Shown here: in pieces, positions 9,039-17,073 of the stretch
How the letters are laid out: every line of letters begins with the position of its first letter
Numbering within the stretch: the stretch's first letter is position 1
Origin: Anaerolineales bacterium
Lineage (GTDB): Bacteria; Chloroflexota; Anaerolineae; Anaerolineales; E44-bin32
Direction: 5' to 3'
Assembly: GCA_016927115.1 (NCBI GenBank)
Contig: JAFGNH010000059.1
Span: 1-50,481 of the forward strand
DNA: 50,481 nt
Translations under genes and position numbers: made by a program
The notes under the pieces: generated by a model
The model's input: the letters and a program-made list of their open reading frames with translations, nothing else
Told to the model about the DNA's origin: nothing
The model's database searches: none

Positions 9039-9542
9039 ATGGACCTGCAAAAACTGCTGACTGACGGAGCCATTCTATCGGGGCTGGCCTCACTCTTTAT
9101 CGTAATCTCCCTCCGCCTTTATCCACGTATCTGGCTGCATGATTATCCGGCGGATATTCAGGCTGCCGTGCCATCGAAAACCCCTCAGGAGAAGAAGCTC
9201 TCACTGCTGTGGGGTATCCCCTTCATGCTTCTGCTTCTCGCCGTCCCTCTTTTCTCCACGCTGACGCTGGAACAGCAGGCGGGCGGAACGATCCCGTTCT
9301 GGACTCTTTTCCTGCACGCGTTTGGAATCGTACTTATCTTTAACCTGTTCGACTGGCTGATCCTGGACTGGCTGATGTTCTGTACAATCACGCCCGAATT
9401 TCTGGTTATCCCGGGATCGGAAGGTATGTCCGGGTATAAGGATTACTGGTTCCACTTCCGCGGCTTCCTTTTCGGCACGCTTTTCTCCGCCTTTGGCGGG
9501 CTGATAATCGCTGTCGTAGTGTATTTCCTGAGTAACTGGTGA
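9039..9542 (+). CDS. Small membrane protein of unknown function
   Basis: A 167-residue protein with four predicted membrane helices (about residues 8-28, 56-76, 90-112 and 142-165) and a charged loop after the first helix (YPRIWLHDYPADIQ). I do not recognise a named family. The ribosome site is weak (AAGGA about 13 bases upstream of the ATG), but the frame, the hydrophobic pattern and the absence of a better competing frame support a real gene. It precedes a universal stress protein by 151 bp and may or may not be co-transcribed with it. Confidence 0.7.
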   Translation: MDLQKLLTDGAILSGLASLFIVISLRLYPRIWLHDYPADIQAAVPSKTPQEKKLSLLWGIPFMLLLLAVPLFSTLTLEQQAGGTIPFWTLFLHAFGIVLIFNLFDWLILDWLMFCTITPEFLVIPGSEGMSGYKDYWFHFRGFLFGTLFSAFGGLIIAVVVYFLSNW

Positions 9543-9693
9543 AACGACTGAATCTGGATGGTCATGCTAATTATGTAGCTCAGGAGTTTCCCTCTGCGAC
9601 AAGGCCTAACGTATTCTACTGATTTTGTGTTTTAATAAACGGGAGCAGATGTCTCCGTCGGAAAATTTTTAACCGACTCGAAAGGAGCGTTCG

Positions 9694-10137
9694 ATGGGTG
9701 GAATAGTATGCGCGGTGCGCGGTGGCCCGGACAGCCGGGATACCATTGAAACATCGATCAACCTGGCCAAGAAGACCAGCCTTCCACTGCACTTCCTGTA
9801 TGTAGTCAATCTCGATTTTCTATCCCATACCACCCGCAGTTCCAGTGATACAGTAGCGGAGCAGATGAAACAAATGGGCGAATTCATTCTTCTCTCAGCA
9901 CAGGAATCTGCAGATGCAGAAGGGGTTCACCCCAATGGCATCATCCGCCAGGGCCCTGTAAAAGAATGCATCATAAACGTGTGCCATGAAGTAGAGGCCG
10001 ACTATCTGGTTCTCGGACGTCCGGCCGTTCATGGGAAGAACACCATCTTCTCCCATGAAAAGCTGGAGGCTCTTATCAAGGAATTCGAGGAAAAATCCGG
10101 AGCAGAAGTTGTTCTGCCGGGATTGGAGGAAGCGTGA
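9694..10137 (+). CDS. Universal stress protein (UspA-like)
   Basis: A 147-residue alpha/beta protein of Usp length. It starts with the typical strand-helix unit (GGIVCAVRGGPDSRDTIETS) and continues to the region DYLVLGRPAVHGKNTIF near residues 104-120. The usual nucleotide-binding signature G-x2-G-x9-G-(S/T) is not clearly present there, so ATP binding is doubtful. The ribosome site is good (AAAGGAG). Its stop overlaps the ATG of the permease gene by four bases (ATGA). Usp domains are often paired with or fused to transporters of the NhaD/ArsB/SLC13 group, so a regulatory role on the coupled permease is plausible. Confidence 0.82.
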   Translation: MGGIVCAVRGGPDSRDTIETSINLAKKTSLPLHFLYVVNLDFLSHTTRSSSDTVAEQMKQMGEFILLSAQESADAEGVHPNGIIRQGPVKECIINVCHEVEADYLVLGRPAVHGKNTIFSHEKLEALIKEFEEKSGAEVVLPGLEEA

Positions 10138-11828
10138 AATTTCGCCGGTTTTTCGTCGCAGCCATACTGCTCAGCGTGAGTGTACTGCTTCTCTTTAACG
10201 GTGCCGCTGCAGATGAGGAGACACTGCCGCACGCGATCATCGGCATCCTGGTGGACAGCCATGGCGAACCCGTGGAACACGGTGTGGTGACCTTGCACGC
10301 TGTTGGTGAGGAAACGGTTCTTTCAGAAGCATCCAGCAAGGTAAATGGGGCCTTTCTTCTCGCTGTCCCTGAAAGGCTGGATAACGCACTTGAGTTGAAT
10401 ATAGAACGTTCCCACTACGAAGTCGCCCGTATTAAACTCAGTGAAATCCAACTGGAAGAATTGCGCGCGGGCCACTCCCTCTACCTGCAAAATATCGTCC
10501 TGGAACGAAAAGTAGGAGTAGCATTCTGGATTACTGCCCTTGTGTTTATCCTGATGCTTACCCTGGTTGCCTCCGACTTGATGCACAACACACTGGCTGC
10601 GCTGCTGGGAGCAGTCCTGATGCTGGGAATCAGCTACCTGGGGGCACCTCTCTTTGAAGGCCTCAGAATCATCGACTTTGCCACTGCCGTCGAACATGTG
10701 GACTGGAACGTGATCTTCCTTGTCATGGGAATGATGATCGTCATCGCAGTGGTGGAACGAACAGGGGTTTTCCAGTGGCTGGCGTTTATGGCATATCGCG
10801 CCTCCGGCGGGCGCACCTGGCTGCTGCTGCCGATCCTGATGGTAGTTACCGGAATCGCCTCCGCCCTGCTCGATAACGTTACAACGATGCTTCTGATGAC
10901 ACCCATTTCCGTCCAGATCGCCCTTGCGCTTGGCATCAACCCGCTTACACTGTTGATACCGGAAGTCATGGCATCGAATGTGGTCGGCATCAGCACTCTG
11001 ATCGGTACACCCACCAACATCCTGATCGGTTCCTACGCCGGCATCTCATTCAACGGCTTCCTCACCAATCTGACACCCGGCGTTCTTCTGGCCATGGTCG
11101 GCCTGGTGCTGTATAGCGAATACACCTACAGGCATGACCTGCGGCCCGGTGGATCAATCTCTGAATCGCTGTATAAGAAGCTGCAGGAAGGCGCTCGCAT
11201 CACCGAACCGGTGCAGCTGCAGAAAGCCGGGGTCGTATTCGTCATCATGCTGGTACTGTTTTTAACAGGCGAAAACCTGCACCTGCCATCCTCTGTGATC
11301 GCCCTGATGGGCGCCACCGCTCTGCTCATCTGGAGCCGTCCTGATATCGATAAGATGATTTCCGCAGTCGATTGGACCACCCTGGTATTCTTTATCGCGC
11401 TGTTTATGGTGGTCGGTGCATTGCAGGAAGTGGGGATCATCAGCTTAATTGCTGAGTGGATAGGTAATCTGGTTGGTGAAAACCTTCTGCTGGCGATGAT
11501 GGCTATCACATGGTTCAGCGCCATCCTATCCATGATCGTGGATAACATTCCTTTTGCGGCAGCTATGCTGCCGGTGGTGGGATATCTCAGTGCCCGCATT
11601 CCCGGTGCAGAAAATGATGTGTTGTTCTTCTGCCTGGCAGTAGGTGCAGCCATGGGCGGGAACGGTTCACTGATCGGAGCATCCGCGAACATGGTGACGG
11701 CCGGGATCTCCGAACGAGCTGGGTTCCCTATCACCTATACCTACTTCCTGAAAAAGGGGTTCCCCGCGCTGTTAATCACGGTCACGCTTGGGTCCATCTG
11801 GCTGGTTCTGCGCTTCATTGTGTTCTGA
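10134..11828 (+). CDS. ArsB/NhaD-superfamily permease with an N-terminal extracytoplasmic domain
   Basis: A 564-residue transporter. Residues 1-26 look like a signal peptide (a hydrophobic stretch ending in NGAAADEE). Residues about 34-125 form a beta-rich domain resembling a carboxypeptidase-regulatory fold (GILVDSHGEPVEHGVVTLHA). A membrane core of about eleven helices follows. The inverted-repeat motifs LDNVTTMLLMTP and VDNIPFAAAMLP are typical of the ArsB/NhaD/P-protein branch of the ion-transporter superfamily, and IGTPTNILIG matches its substrate loop. The substrate (Na+/H+, arsenite or a carboxylate) cannot be decided. Translation is coupled to the universal stress protein upstream. 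Confidence 0.85.
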   Translation: MKFRRFFVAAILLSVSVLLLFNGAAADEETLPHAIIGILVDSHGEPVEHGVVTLHAVGEETVLSEASSKVNGAFLLAVPERLDNALELNIERSHYEVARIKLSEIQLEELRAGHSLYLQNIVLERKVGVAFWITALVFILMLTLVASDLMHNTLAALLGAVLMLGISYLGAPLFEGLRIIDFATAVEHVDWNVIFLVMGMMIVIAVVERTGVFQWLAFMAYRASGGRTWLLLPILMVVTGIASALLDNVTTMLLMTPISVQIALALGINPLTLLIPEVMASNVVGISTLIGTPTNILIGSYAGISFNGFLTNLTPGVLLAMVGLVLYSEYTYRHDLRPGGSISESLYKKLQEGARITEPVQLQKAGVVFVIMLVLFLTGENLHLPSSVIALMGATALLIWSRPDIDKMISAVDWTTLVFFIALFMVVGALQEVGIISLIAEWIGNLVGENLLLAMMAITWFSAILSMIVDNIPFAAAMLPVVGYLSARIPGAENDVLFFCLAVGAAMGGNGSLIGASANMVTAGISERAGFPITYTYFLKKGFPALLITVTLGSIWLVLRFIVF

Positions 11829-11835
11829 GCGTGAC

Positions 11836-12519
11836 TTATTGACTGTGGTCTGCGGCCAGTGAATCCAGGATTGTCCGCTCCGCCCCGGCAGCGTGAATGC
11901 GCACAACCGTATCAGGGTCGTGCTGCAGCTTCTGCAATGCAGTCAGCGCGTTTGCTGCCAGGTCGGGACGCAGTTTTCCAAGAACGCGAAAGAACTCCGG
12001 CGATTCACGACGGACTCTGGTGACATCCGGATCTTCCAGCAGCCGTATAAAAACCGGCAGTGAGTCTGCAAACCAGTCCGGACGGCTGCGAGCCAGATTC
12101 TCACACGCCCATATCATCGTCATTCTCACCTCTCGGTCCGGATCAACTGCCGCATCCATTATCTGCGTCAGACAGCTCTCAACCAGTGAAGAATCAGCTC
12201 GTCCGATACGGCCCAGCGCCCAGATAGCACGTGCCCGGACCAATGAGTCCGTATGCGTCAGCAGGCTTTGCAATTCCGGGATTACTTCAGCCACAACAGC
12301 AAGCAGCCGATATCCGATCATTCCTATAGTCCAGCAGCATTGCGCTAGTATGGCGGTATCAGTATCGCGTAGCAACATCCGGAATCGTTCTTGAAGAGGC
12401 ATAAGCTGCTCAGCCTTGGAATCCGGATCACGGGCAAGCTGCTTCAGAATCCGTATCCGTTCTTCCTGAGATCCATCACACAGAATCTGGTCCATTCCGC
12501 TTGATTTATACCTGACCAT
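11836..12519 (-). CDS. HEAT-repeat protein
   Basis: A 227-residue alpha-helical protein with about five HEAT-like repeats (for example DSLVRARAIWALGRIG and DREVRMTMIWACENLA), which normally form a protein-binding solenoid. No signal peptide or enzyme domain is seen. The open frame reaches back to 12684, but the ATG at 12517-12519 has a strong GGAGGG nine bases upstream and is the better start. It is convergent with the ArsB-type permease, with only seven bases between the stops. PBS-lyase-type HEAT proteins are similar, but no lyase residues can be identified. Confidence 0.8.
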   Translation of the reverse strand: MVRYKSSGMDQILCDGSQEERIRILKQLARDPDSKAEQLMPLQERFRMLLRDTDTAILAQCCWTIGMIGYRLLAVVAEVIPELQSLLTHTDSLVRARAIWALGRIGRADSSLVESCLTQIMDAAVDPDREVRMTMIWACENLARSRPDWFADSLPVFIRLLEDPDVTRVRRESPEFFRVLGKLRPDLAANALTALQKLQHDPDTVVRIHAAGAERTILDSLAADHSQ

Positions 12520-12617
12520 GTAAACATTCCCTCCAAAATGTTGCCTGTCGAGACGAAACACAACCACAGATCCCGCCGCTCCGATTGAGTGTATCCGGAT
12601 CAGAATAAAACGCCAGT

Positions 12618-12644
12618 TGTCCGGATGGGTTATCCATCCGGACA
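12618..12644. repeat. Perfect inverted repeat between divergent genes
   Basis: TGTCCGGATGG at 12618-12628 and its complement at 12634-12644 form an 11-bp dyad with a 5-nt centre (GTTAT). It lies 99 bp upstream of the HEAT gene start and 193 bp upstream of the lipoprotein gene. It could be an operator for a dimeric regulator, or an RNA hairpin in the HEAT gene leader; on the minus strand it is followed within ten bases by TTTTATT. I cannot choose between these. Confidence 0.55.
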
Positions 12645-12741
12645 GCACTGTCAATAACGAGCAGTACCTGCGTACCCGCCCCACCTGTACCAGAGTACCC
12701 TCACCATTTCACGGATCCAGCCCTACGATACAGGTACAAAA

Positions 12742-12783
12742 GGTCTCCAGGGGTACTATCCCCGGGGGGATGCAAGCGAGACC
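12742..12783 (+). other. Possible structured 5' leader upstream of the lipoprotein gene
   Basis: GGTCTC at 12742-12747 can pair with GAGACC at 12778-12783. The enclosed sequence can form smaller stems from its G and C runs (GGGG with CCCC). The element ends 53 bp before the lipoprotein ATG. It matches no riboswitch class that I can recall. The fold is an inference from complementarity only. Confidence 0.3.
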
Positions 12784-12836
12784 AGAAAATCATATCCGGG
12801 CAGATTCCTCTCTGCTCGAAAAGATGGGGGATAGAT

Positions 12837-14996
12837 ATGTACAAAGCTCCACGGGCGATCCTTGCAGCGTTTCTTTTGATCGGCTGTCTGACCGGCTGCA
12901 CCGCGAATAGCTCTCTGCTCAGCAGCCTGGAACAGATCACCAGTTTCAACTTTCTCCAGAAAGATTCGGGGACGACAGTCAGGCAATCCAGCATTATTGC
13001 AAAGGATGGTAGTGCCAGGTTTACGATCTACAACCAGACACTTACCGTTGTGATCGATCCTTCAGGTGCACCGGAAACAGATGGCGTGGTTATTTCAACA
13101 TATTCGCTGGGAGAGAGCTATCTGGTGGAAACCGCTGATCCACTCGAACGTTTCCTGCCATCTGTGCAGATCCTCTCTGCCGGTCCCGGCCAGGAAGAAG
13201 TCCTGCAGGTTCCTGTACCGCAGCCGCTGGCGAACCGCTGGAATATGACACAACTGGACCCCGTCAACATCAGATTATTAAAATCGGTCCGTCTCGGAAC
13301 AAGTACCGCCGCCGGGCTGCCCCTGTTCCTGCAGAAGCATACCTCGTCTATAGGCTTGAACCTGCTGCTGCCAGGTGAAGGGATCGGTCCAGCAGAGCAG
13401 GAGGTGTTTGTCTACCAGACACCGGCATCAAAAACCCTCCTTGTATTGCCCGTCGGGAATGCCACTGGCGGAATGCTTGATGCAGCGGAGATACCGCTTC
13501 TTGCTCTGAGTGTGCTTGCTGCAGATCTGCCGCGGCTCTCGGAAACCCTGCTCTTGCTTGAACCACCTTTTGGGCCGAACACGGACAGCCTCCCGGAGGA
13601 TACCGCCCCAAACAGCACTGCAGGCGCGCCTGCTCCGGATGCGATTCCCACTATGACTGCGACCGAAAGCAGCATAGAAAACGGCACCAGCGAAGATTCA
13701 CTCGCCTGGCTCGATGAACTTCCTGCCACGTGGGCGGGAGAGACGGCACCCATCTGGCAGGCAGAAATCCCGGAACAGTGGCTCCAGCCTGCTGCCGAAC
13801 AGGAGAACACAACTTCACAGCCTTACACCAACCCCGGCCTGGTTTCGGCAGCAGAGACACTCACCCTGACTAGAGGCCAGTCCAGTACACTCACCTGCCC
13901 CGATGGACTCCTCCTTGTAACCCGGCAGGGATCTTCGACTGCCGCCTTTCACTGCAGCAGCTCGATTGCCCCGGATCCAGTTGTATACACTGCGCCCCTC
14001 GTTCACCAAGGCCTGCTGGGCAGCTGTCCTGAGGAAGTGCACGACCGCTTTACCGTCACCGGCCCGGATGGCAACACCTACCGCACATGGCATCCGGTCA
14101 CCGTTGCTGTCAACCCATCGCTGCCCAACAGCCCCCTGTGCACCTTCGCTCATGAGCACGGGGACCCGCCACATCCAGATGCACCACCGCCGGTGTTTGG
14201 TTACGCAGCCTACCACGCCGGCCAGACACGCCAGATCGCCGACCATGCAGGGTATAAAGTGTTCACCCACCAGATCGGAAACAGGACCGGCTGGGATACC
14301 CCCGAAACGGGGCAGGCCTCACCCGATTGGGACATGATGATCTGGGCACACATGGGGACGAGCAGCCCCGACCGTATCACCACCCGCTTCCACGAGGTGG
14401 GCTTCTGGTCGCGCGATATGGAAAATCGCATCACGGAGATCATCCTGATGGCTGATACCGGTACTGCAGTGGATGGCTGTGACGCCGATATCGTATCCCC
14501 CGCCCGCCGCATCGCCAGCTCGTGCCGGTTCACCGAAGAGACCTGGGATTACATGCTGCAGCTTAATAACTGGAACGCTTCCTTTGAAGTAACCGTCCAC
14601 AATCCTGTAACATACATATCAGGAGATATCGACTCAAGACAAAGCGTGCAGCTGCTGGCTGTATCGGAAACAATTTGCGGAACCGCAAAAGATCCCTGCA
14701 GCGAGCGTCTGCAGTTCGGATCCGGCGGTTCCTTCTGGCTCGGAAATTTACGCACACTCGGACACCCGGATTGGCGCTGGCACAACTACGGCGGGGAAGA
14801 ATTCACCTGCTCCGATCCTTATGGCGTTCCCCTCGCCCAGGGCCAGTGCAGCCAGTCTGACTATGGCGCTATTCGGCAGAGGGTTGCAGCACTCTCCTGG
14901 ATCGGTGAGCCTGGTTTTGTTTGGGACCGGACTTTTAACGGAAGCCCGTGGGACGCCGATAATACACTCTCACTGGGAGCACCCATGGGGAACTAA
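12837..14996 (+). CDS. Large secreted lipoprotein of unknown function
   Basis: A 719-residue protein with a signal peptide and lipobox LTGC (Cys21), so it should be anchored outside the membrane. An N-terminal beta-rich region (to about residue 235) is followed by a Ser/Thr/Pro/Ala-rich segment (about 242-330). The C-terminal part (about 430-719) contains a conspicuous HEHGDPPHPDAPPP motif and many Trp, His and Cys residues. The cysteines could form disulfides. HEHGD-containing secreted proteins exist in several bacteria, but I know of no function. The ATG has GGGGG as ribosome site. It is divergent from the HEAT gene and stands alone. Confidence 0.8.
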   Translation: MYKAPRAILAAFLLIGCLTGCTANSSLLSSLEQITSFNFLQKDSGTTVRQSSIIAKDGSARFTIYNQTLTVVIDPSGAPETDGVVISTYSLGESYLVETADPLERFLPSVQILSAGPGQEEVLQVPVPQPLANRWNMTQLDPVNIRLLKSVRLGTSTAAGLPLFLQKHTSSIGLNLLLPGEGIGPAEQEVFVYQTPASKTLLVLPVGNATGGMLDAAEIPLLALSVLAADLPRLSETLLLLEPPFGPNTDSLPEDTAPNSTAGAPAPDAIPTMTATESSIENGTSEDSLAWLDELPATWAGETAPIWQAEIPEQWLQPAAEQENTTSQPYTNPGLVSAAETLTLTRGQSSTLTCPDGLLLVTRQGSSTAAFHCSSSIAPDPVVYTAPLVHQGLLGSCPEEVHDRFTVTGPDGNTYRTWHPVTVAVNPSLPNSPLCTFAHEHGDPPHPDAPPPVFGYAAYHAGQTRQIADHAGYKVFTHQIGNRTGWDTPETGQASPDWDMMIWAHMGTSSPDRITTRFHEVGFWSRDMENRITEIILMADTGTAVDGCDADIVSPARRIASSCRFTEETWDYMLQLNNWNASFEVTVHNPVTYISGDIDSRQSVQLLAVSETICGTAKDPCSERLQFGSGGSFWLGNLRTLGHPDWRWHNYGGEEFTCSDPYGVPLAQGQCSQSDYGAIRQRVAALSWIGEPGFVWDRTFNGSPWDADNTLSLGAPMGN

Positions 14997-15046
14997 CCGG
15001 ATTACGGCGAATCCTTCACATCCTTTACTGTGTCTTCTTTTCCTGG

Positions 15047-15055
15047 TGCTATAAT
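15047..15055 (+). promoter_or_regulatory. Extended -10 promoter for the M49-like peptidase
   Basis: TGCTATAAT at 15047-15055 is a perfect extended -10 element. No good -35 is needed for this class; the best candidate is TTTACT at 15024-15029. The predicted transcript start is near 15062, about 37 nt upstream of the ATG at 15099. Confidence 0.65.
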
Positions 15056-15098
15056 CATTTGCAGCGGTTTCAAATACAATCACAGGAAAAGAGATACG

Positions 15099-16907
15099 AT
15101 GAAAGAGATACCCGATATTCAATATGTTTCCTACCAGCAGGCAGGAGAACAGCCCCGCCGGGCCGCATTTATACCGGTTGAATGTGATTTCAGCGGTCTC
15201 TCCGAAAGAGATCTGCAGGTTGTCGGCCATCTGATCGAAGCGGTTGAGGCCATCAACCCCATTTTTCGTGATCAGTTCGATCCGCGCACAGCACAGATAC
15301 AGCAGTTTGTCCTGCAGCTTCTGGATCTGAAAGAATGTTCAAAAAGCGAGAAAGAAACGCTTGAGGATTATCTGCAAATCCTGAATCTCCAAAACAGCCC
15401 GTTTTCACTGCTGCCGCGCAAGAACAACCTGCTGCAAATTCCACGAGATCGGATGCAGGCACTGGCGGAACTGGCGGGGCCGGAAGCAGAGAAAACCCTG
15501 TCGACCGTTTCAAACTTATTCTATGAGGATATAGCCACCCCGGATTTTGCCAACTTTTACCCGCCAGACTTCCGGGAGGAGGATTTTACAGCGCTGGGTT
15601 CAGATGCAACCATTGTCAACTCACGGGTCGTTCGGGGCAAGGACGGAACCGTCCACGCTGTCTTGAACGAGGAAATCTACCAGAGCACCCTGAAGAAAGT
15701 GATCGAACACCTGCGGGCAGCCCGCAATCTGGTGACAAATCTGGATTTTTCGCTCTACCTGGATGCCAAAATTGTTGAGATGCAAACCGGGAGCGAGGAA
15801 GCACGCCGGGTTGCTGATGCAGCCTGGATCCGCCACCGGTCTACAATTGACATTGTGATCTCCTCTGCACTTGAGGTGTATCTTGATGCGTATAAAAACA
15901 TACGCGGTGCTGCCACCGGCGGCGTTTTCCTGCGCAACGAAGCCGCCGAAGAGCTGCTTGCAGCCGTCGTGGAACGTGTGCCGCGGTTTGAGTACGAAGC
16001 ACCCTGGACCTGGAAGAAGGAAACGGTCAATCCGGATAATCTTCCCCACCTGAAGTTTGTTGATGTGCTCTCATGGACCGGCGATTATGTGACCGGCCCC
16101 AATACAACACTCGCACAGAGCCTGCCAAATGACCGCTGGGTGACAGAAAACGTGGGTACCGTCAATATGGTGTTCAACAATACCACCAGGGCCGTTTCCC
16201 GAGTCACCGGCAGGTTGATGGCTGTGGAATTCTTCGCCGAAGACCAGCACAATTTGATCGATCTTCTCTTCGAAGGCAACCAGCTGCACAGCGCACTGCA
16301 TGAAATCGGGCACACAACCGGGATCATGGACCCGGAGCATTCAACCGGGCAGCCATCCGATTATCTTGAAGAGGAATACTCCTGGCTCGAGGAAACCCGC
16401 GCCGAGCTGTTTGGTTTGTGGGTACTGCCACTCCTGGTTGAAGATGGGATTATCAGCAGCGAACTTGCAGCCGCTTCAAGGAGCGGTTTCCTGCTGACGC
16501 TGCTCGGCGCCCTGCGCTTCGAACCGGTACAGGCACACACCATGGCCCGCAATCTGATTTTCCACAGCTTCGAGGAGCAGAACATAATCGTCAGGAATAA
16601 AGAGCATGGCAGAACCCGCTACGCTCTGGATGCAGATAATATTCACACTGCGGTAACCGGACTGCTCAAAACTATCGCAGATATCAAAGCCGCAGGAGAC
16701 AAACCTGCTGCTGTTCGCCTGCGTGAGCGGTTGATGTTCCCTGACCCACGCAGGGAAGAGCTGGACCAGCGCACATCCGAGCTTCCTCTGGGACGCGGTT
16801 TGATCTTCCCGCAGTTAGAAAAAGAGGGGAACCGTTTTCTCCCTGAGTCCAGCTATGTATCGAAGTTTTACCGGCAGCCGGTCTTTAAACACACCCTGGA
16901 ACCCTGA
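15099..16907 (+). CDS. M49 (dipeptidyl-peptidase III)-like zinc metallopeptidase
   Basis: A 602-residue protein without signal peptide, so probably cytoplasmic. The zinc motif is HEIGH at residues 401-405, and the second motif EETRAE is at 431-436, matching the EE-x-R-A-E pattern of M49 peptidases, where the glutamate completes zinc binding. Classical M49 enzymes carry the hexapeptide HExxGH; here it is a pentapeptide HExxH, a variant described for the Caldithrix abyssi enzyme. DPP III removes dipeptides from peptide N-termini. I prefer the ATG at 15099 (AGGAAAAGAG upstream, extended -10 promoter) over the upstream in-frame codon at 15030. Confidence 0.85.
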   Translation: MKEIPDIQYVSYQQAGEQPRRAAFIPVECDFSGLSERDLQVVGHLIEAVEAINPIFRDQFDPRTAQIQQFVLQLLDLKECSKSEKETLEDYLQILNLQNSPFSLLPRKNNLLQIPRDRMQALAELAGPEAEKTLSTVSNLFYEDIATPDFANFYPPDFREEDFTALGSDATIVNSRVVRGKDGTVHAVLNEEIYQSTLKKVIEHLRAARNLVTNLDFSLYLDAKIVEMQTGSEEARRVADAAWIRHRSTIDIVISSALEVYLDAYKNIRGAATGGVFLRNEAAEELLAAVVERVPRFEYEAPWTWKKETVNPDNLPHLKFVDVLSWTGDYVTGPNTTLAQSLPNDRWVTENVGTVNMVFNNTTRAVSRVTGRLMAVEFFAEDQHNLIDLLFEGNQLHSALHEIGHTTGIMDPEHSTGQPSDYLEEEYSWLEETRAELFGLWVLPLLVEDGIISSELAAASRSGFLLTLLGALRFEPVQAHTMARNLIFHSFEEQNIIVRNKEHGRTRYALDADNIHTAVTGLLKTIADIKAAGDKPAAVRLRERLMFPDPRREELDQRTSELPLGRGLIFPQLEKEGNRFLPESSYVSKFYRQPVFKHTLEP

Positions 16908-17004
16908 GGAAAGGAAACAGGGCCTGAGTTTGGCAAAAGTTTCACAATATTAAAGAGCACTACGCTAAAACCCGGTCTCTGCAAGCAATAGCCTTTTCTT
17001 ACAG

Positions 17005-17043
17005 AAAAAAGAGGCTGTTCCGTTACATCTGGAACAGCCTCTT
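17005..17043 (-). terminator. Rho-independent terminator of the UMF1 transporter gene
   Basis: An 11-bp perfect stem (GAGGCTGTTCC at 17011-17021 with its complement at 17031-17041) can be extended by two A-T pairs and has a 9-nt loop. On the minus strand it is followed by six T residues (17010-17005). It lies 31 bp after the minus-strand stop codon and separates it from the convergent peptidase gene. Confidence 0.85.
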
Positions 17044-17073
17044 CCTGTTAACTTCCAGTAGGACCCGACAGTA

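Noticed and set aside
12742..12783. A known riboswitch class upstream of the lipoprotein (the GATGCAAGCGAG segment recalled parts of c-di-GMP riboswitches)
   Set aside because: The other conserved parts of that class are missing, so I kept only a low-confidence structured-leader note.
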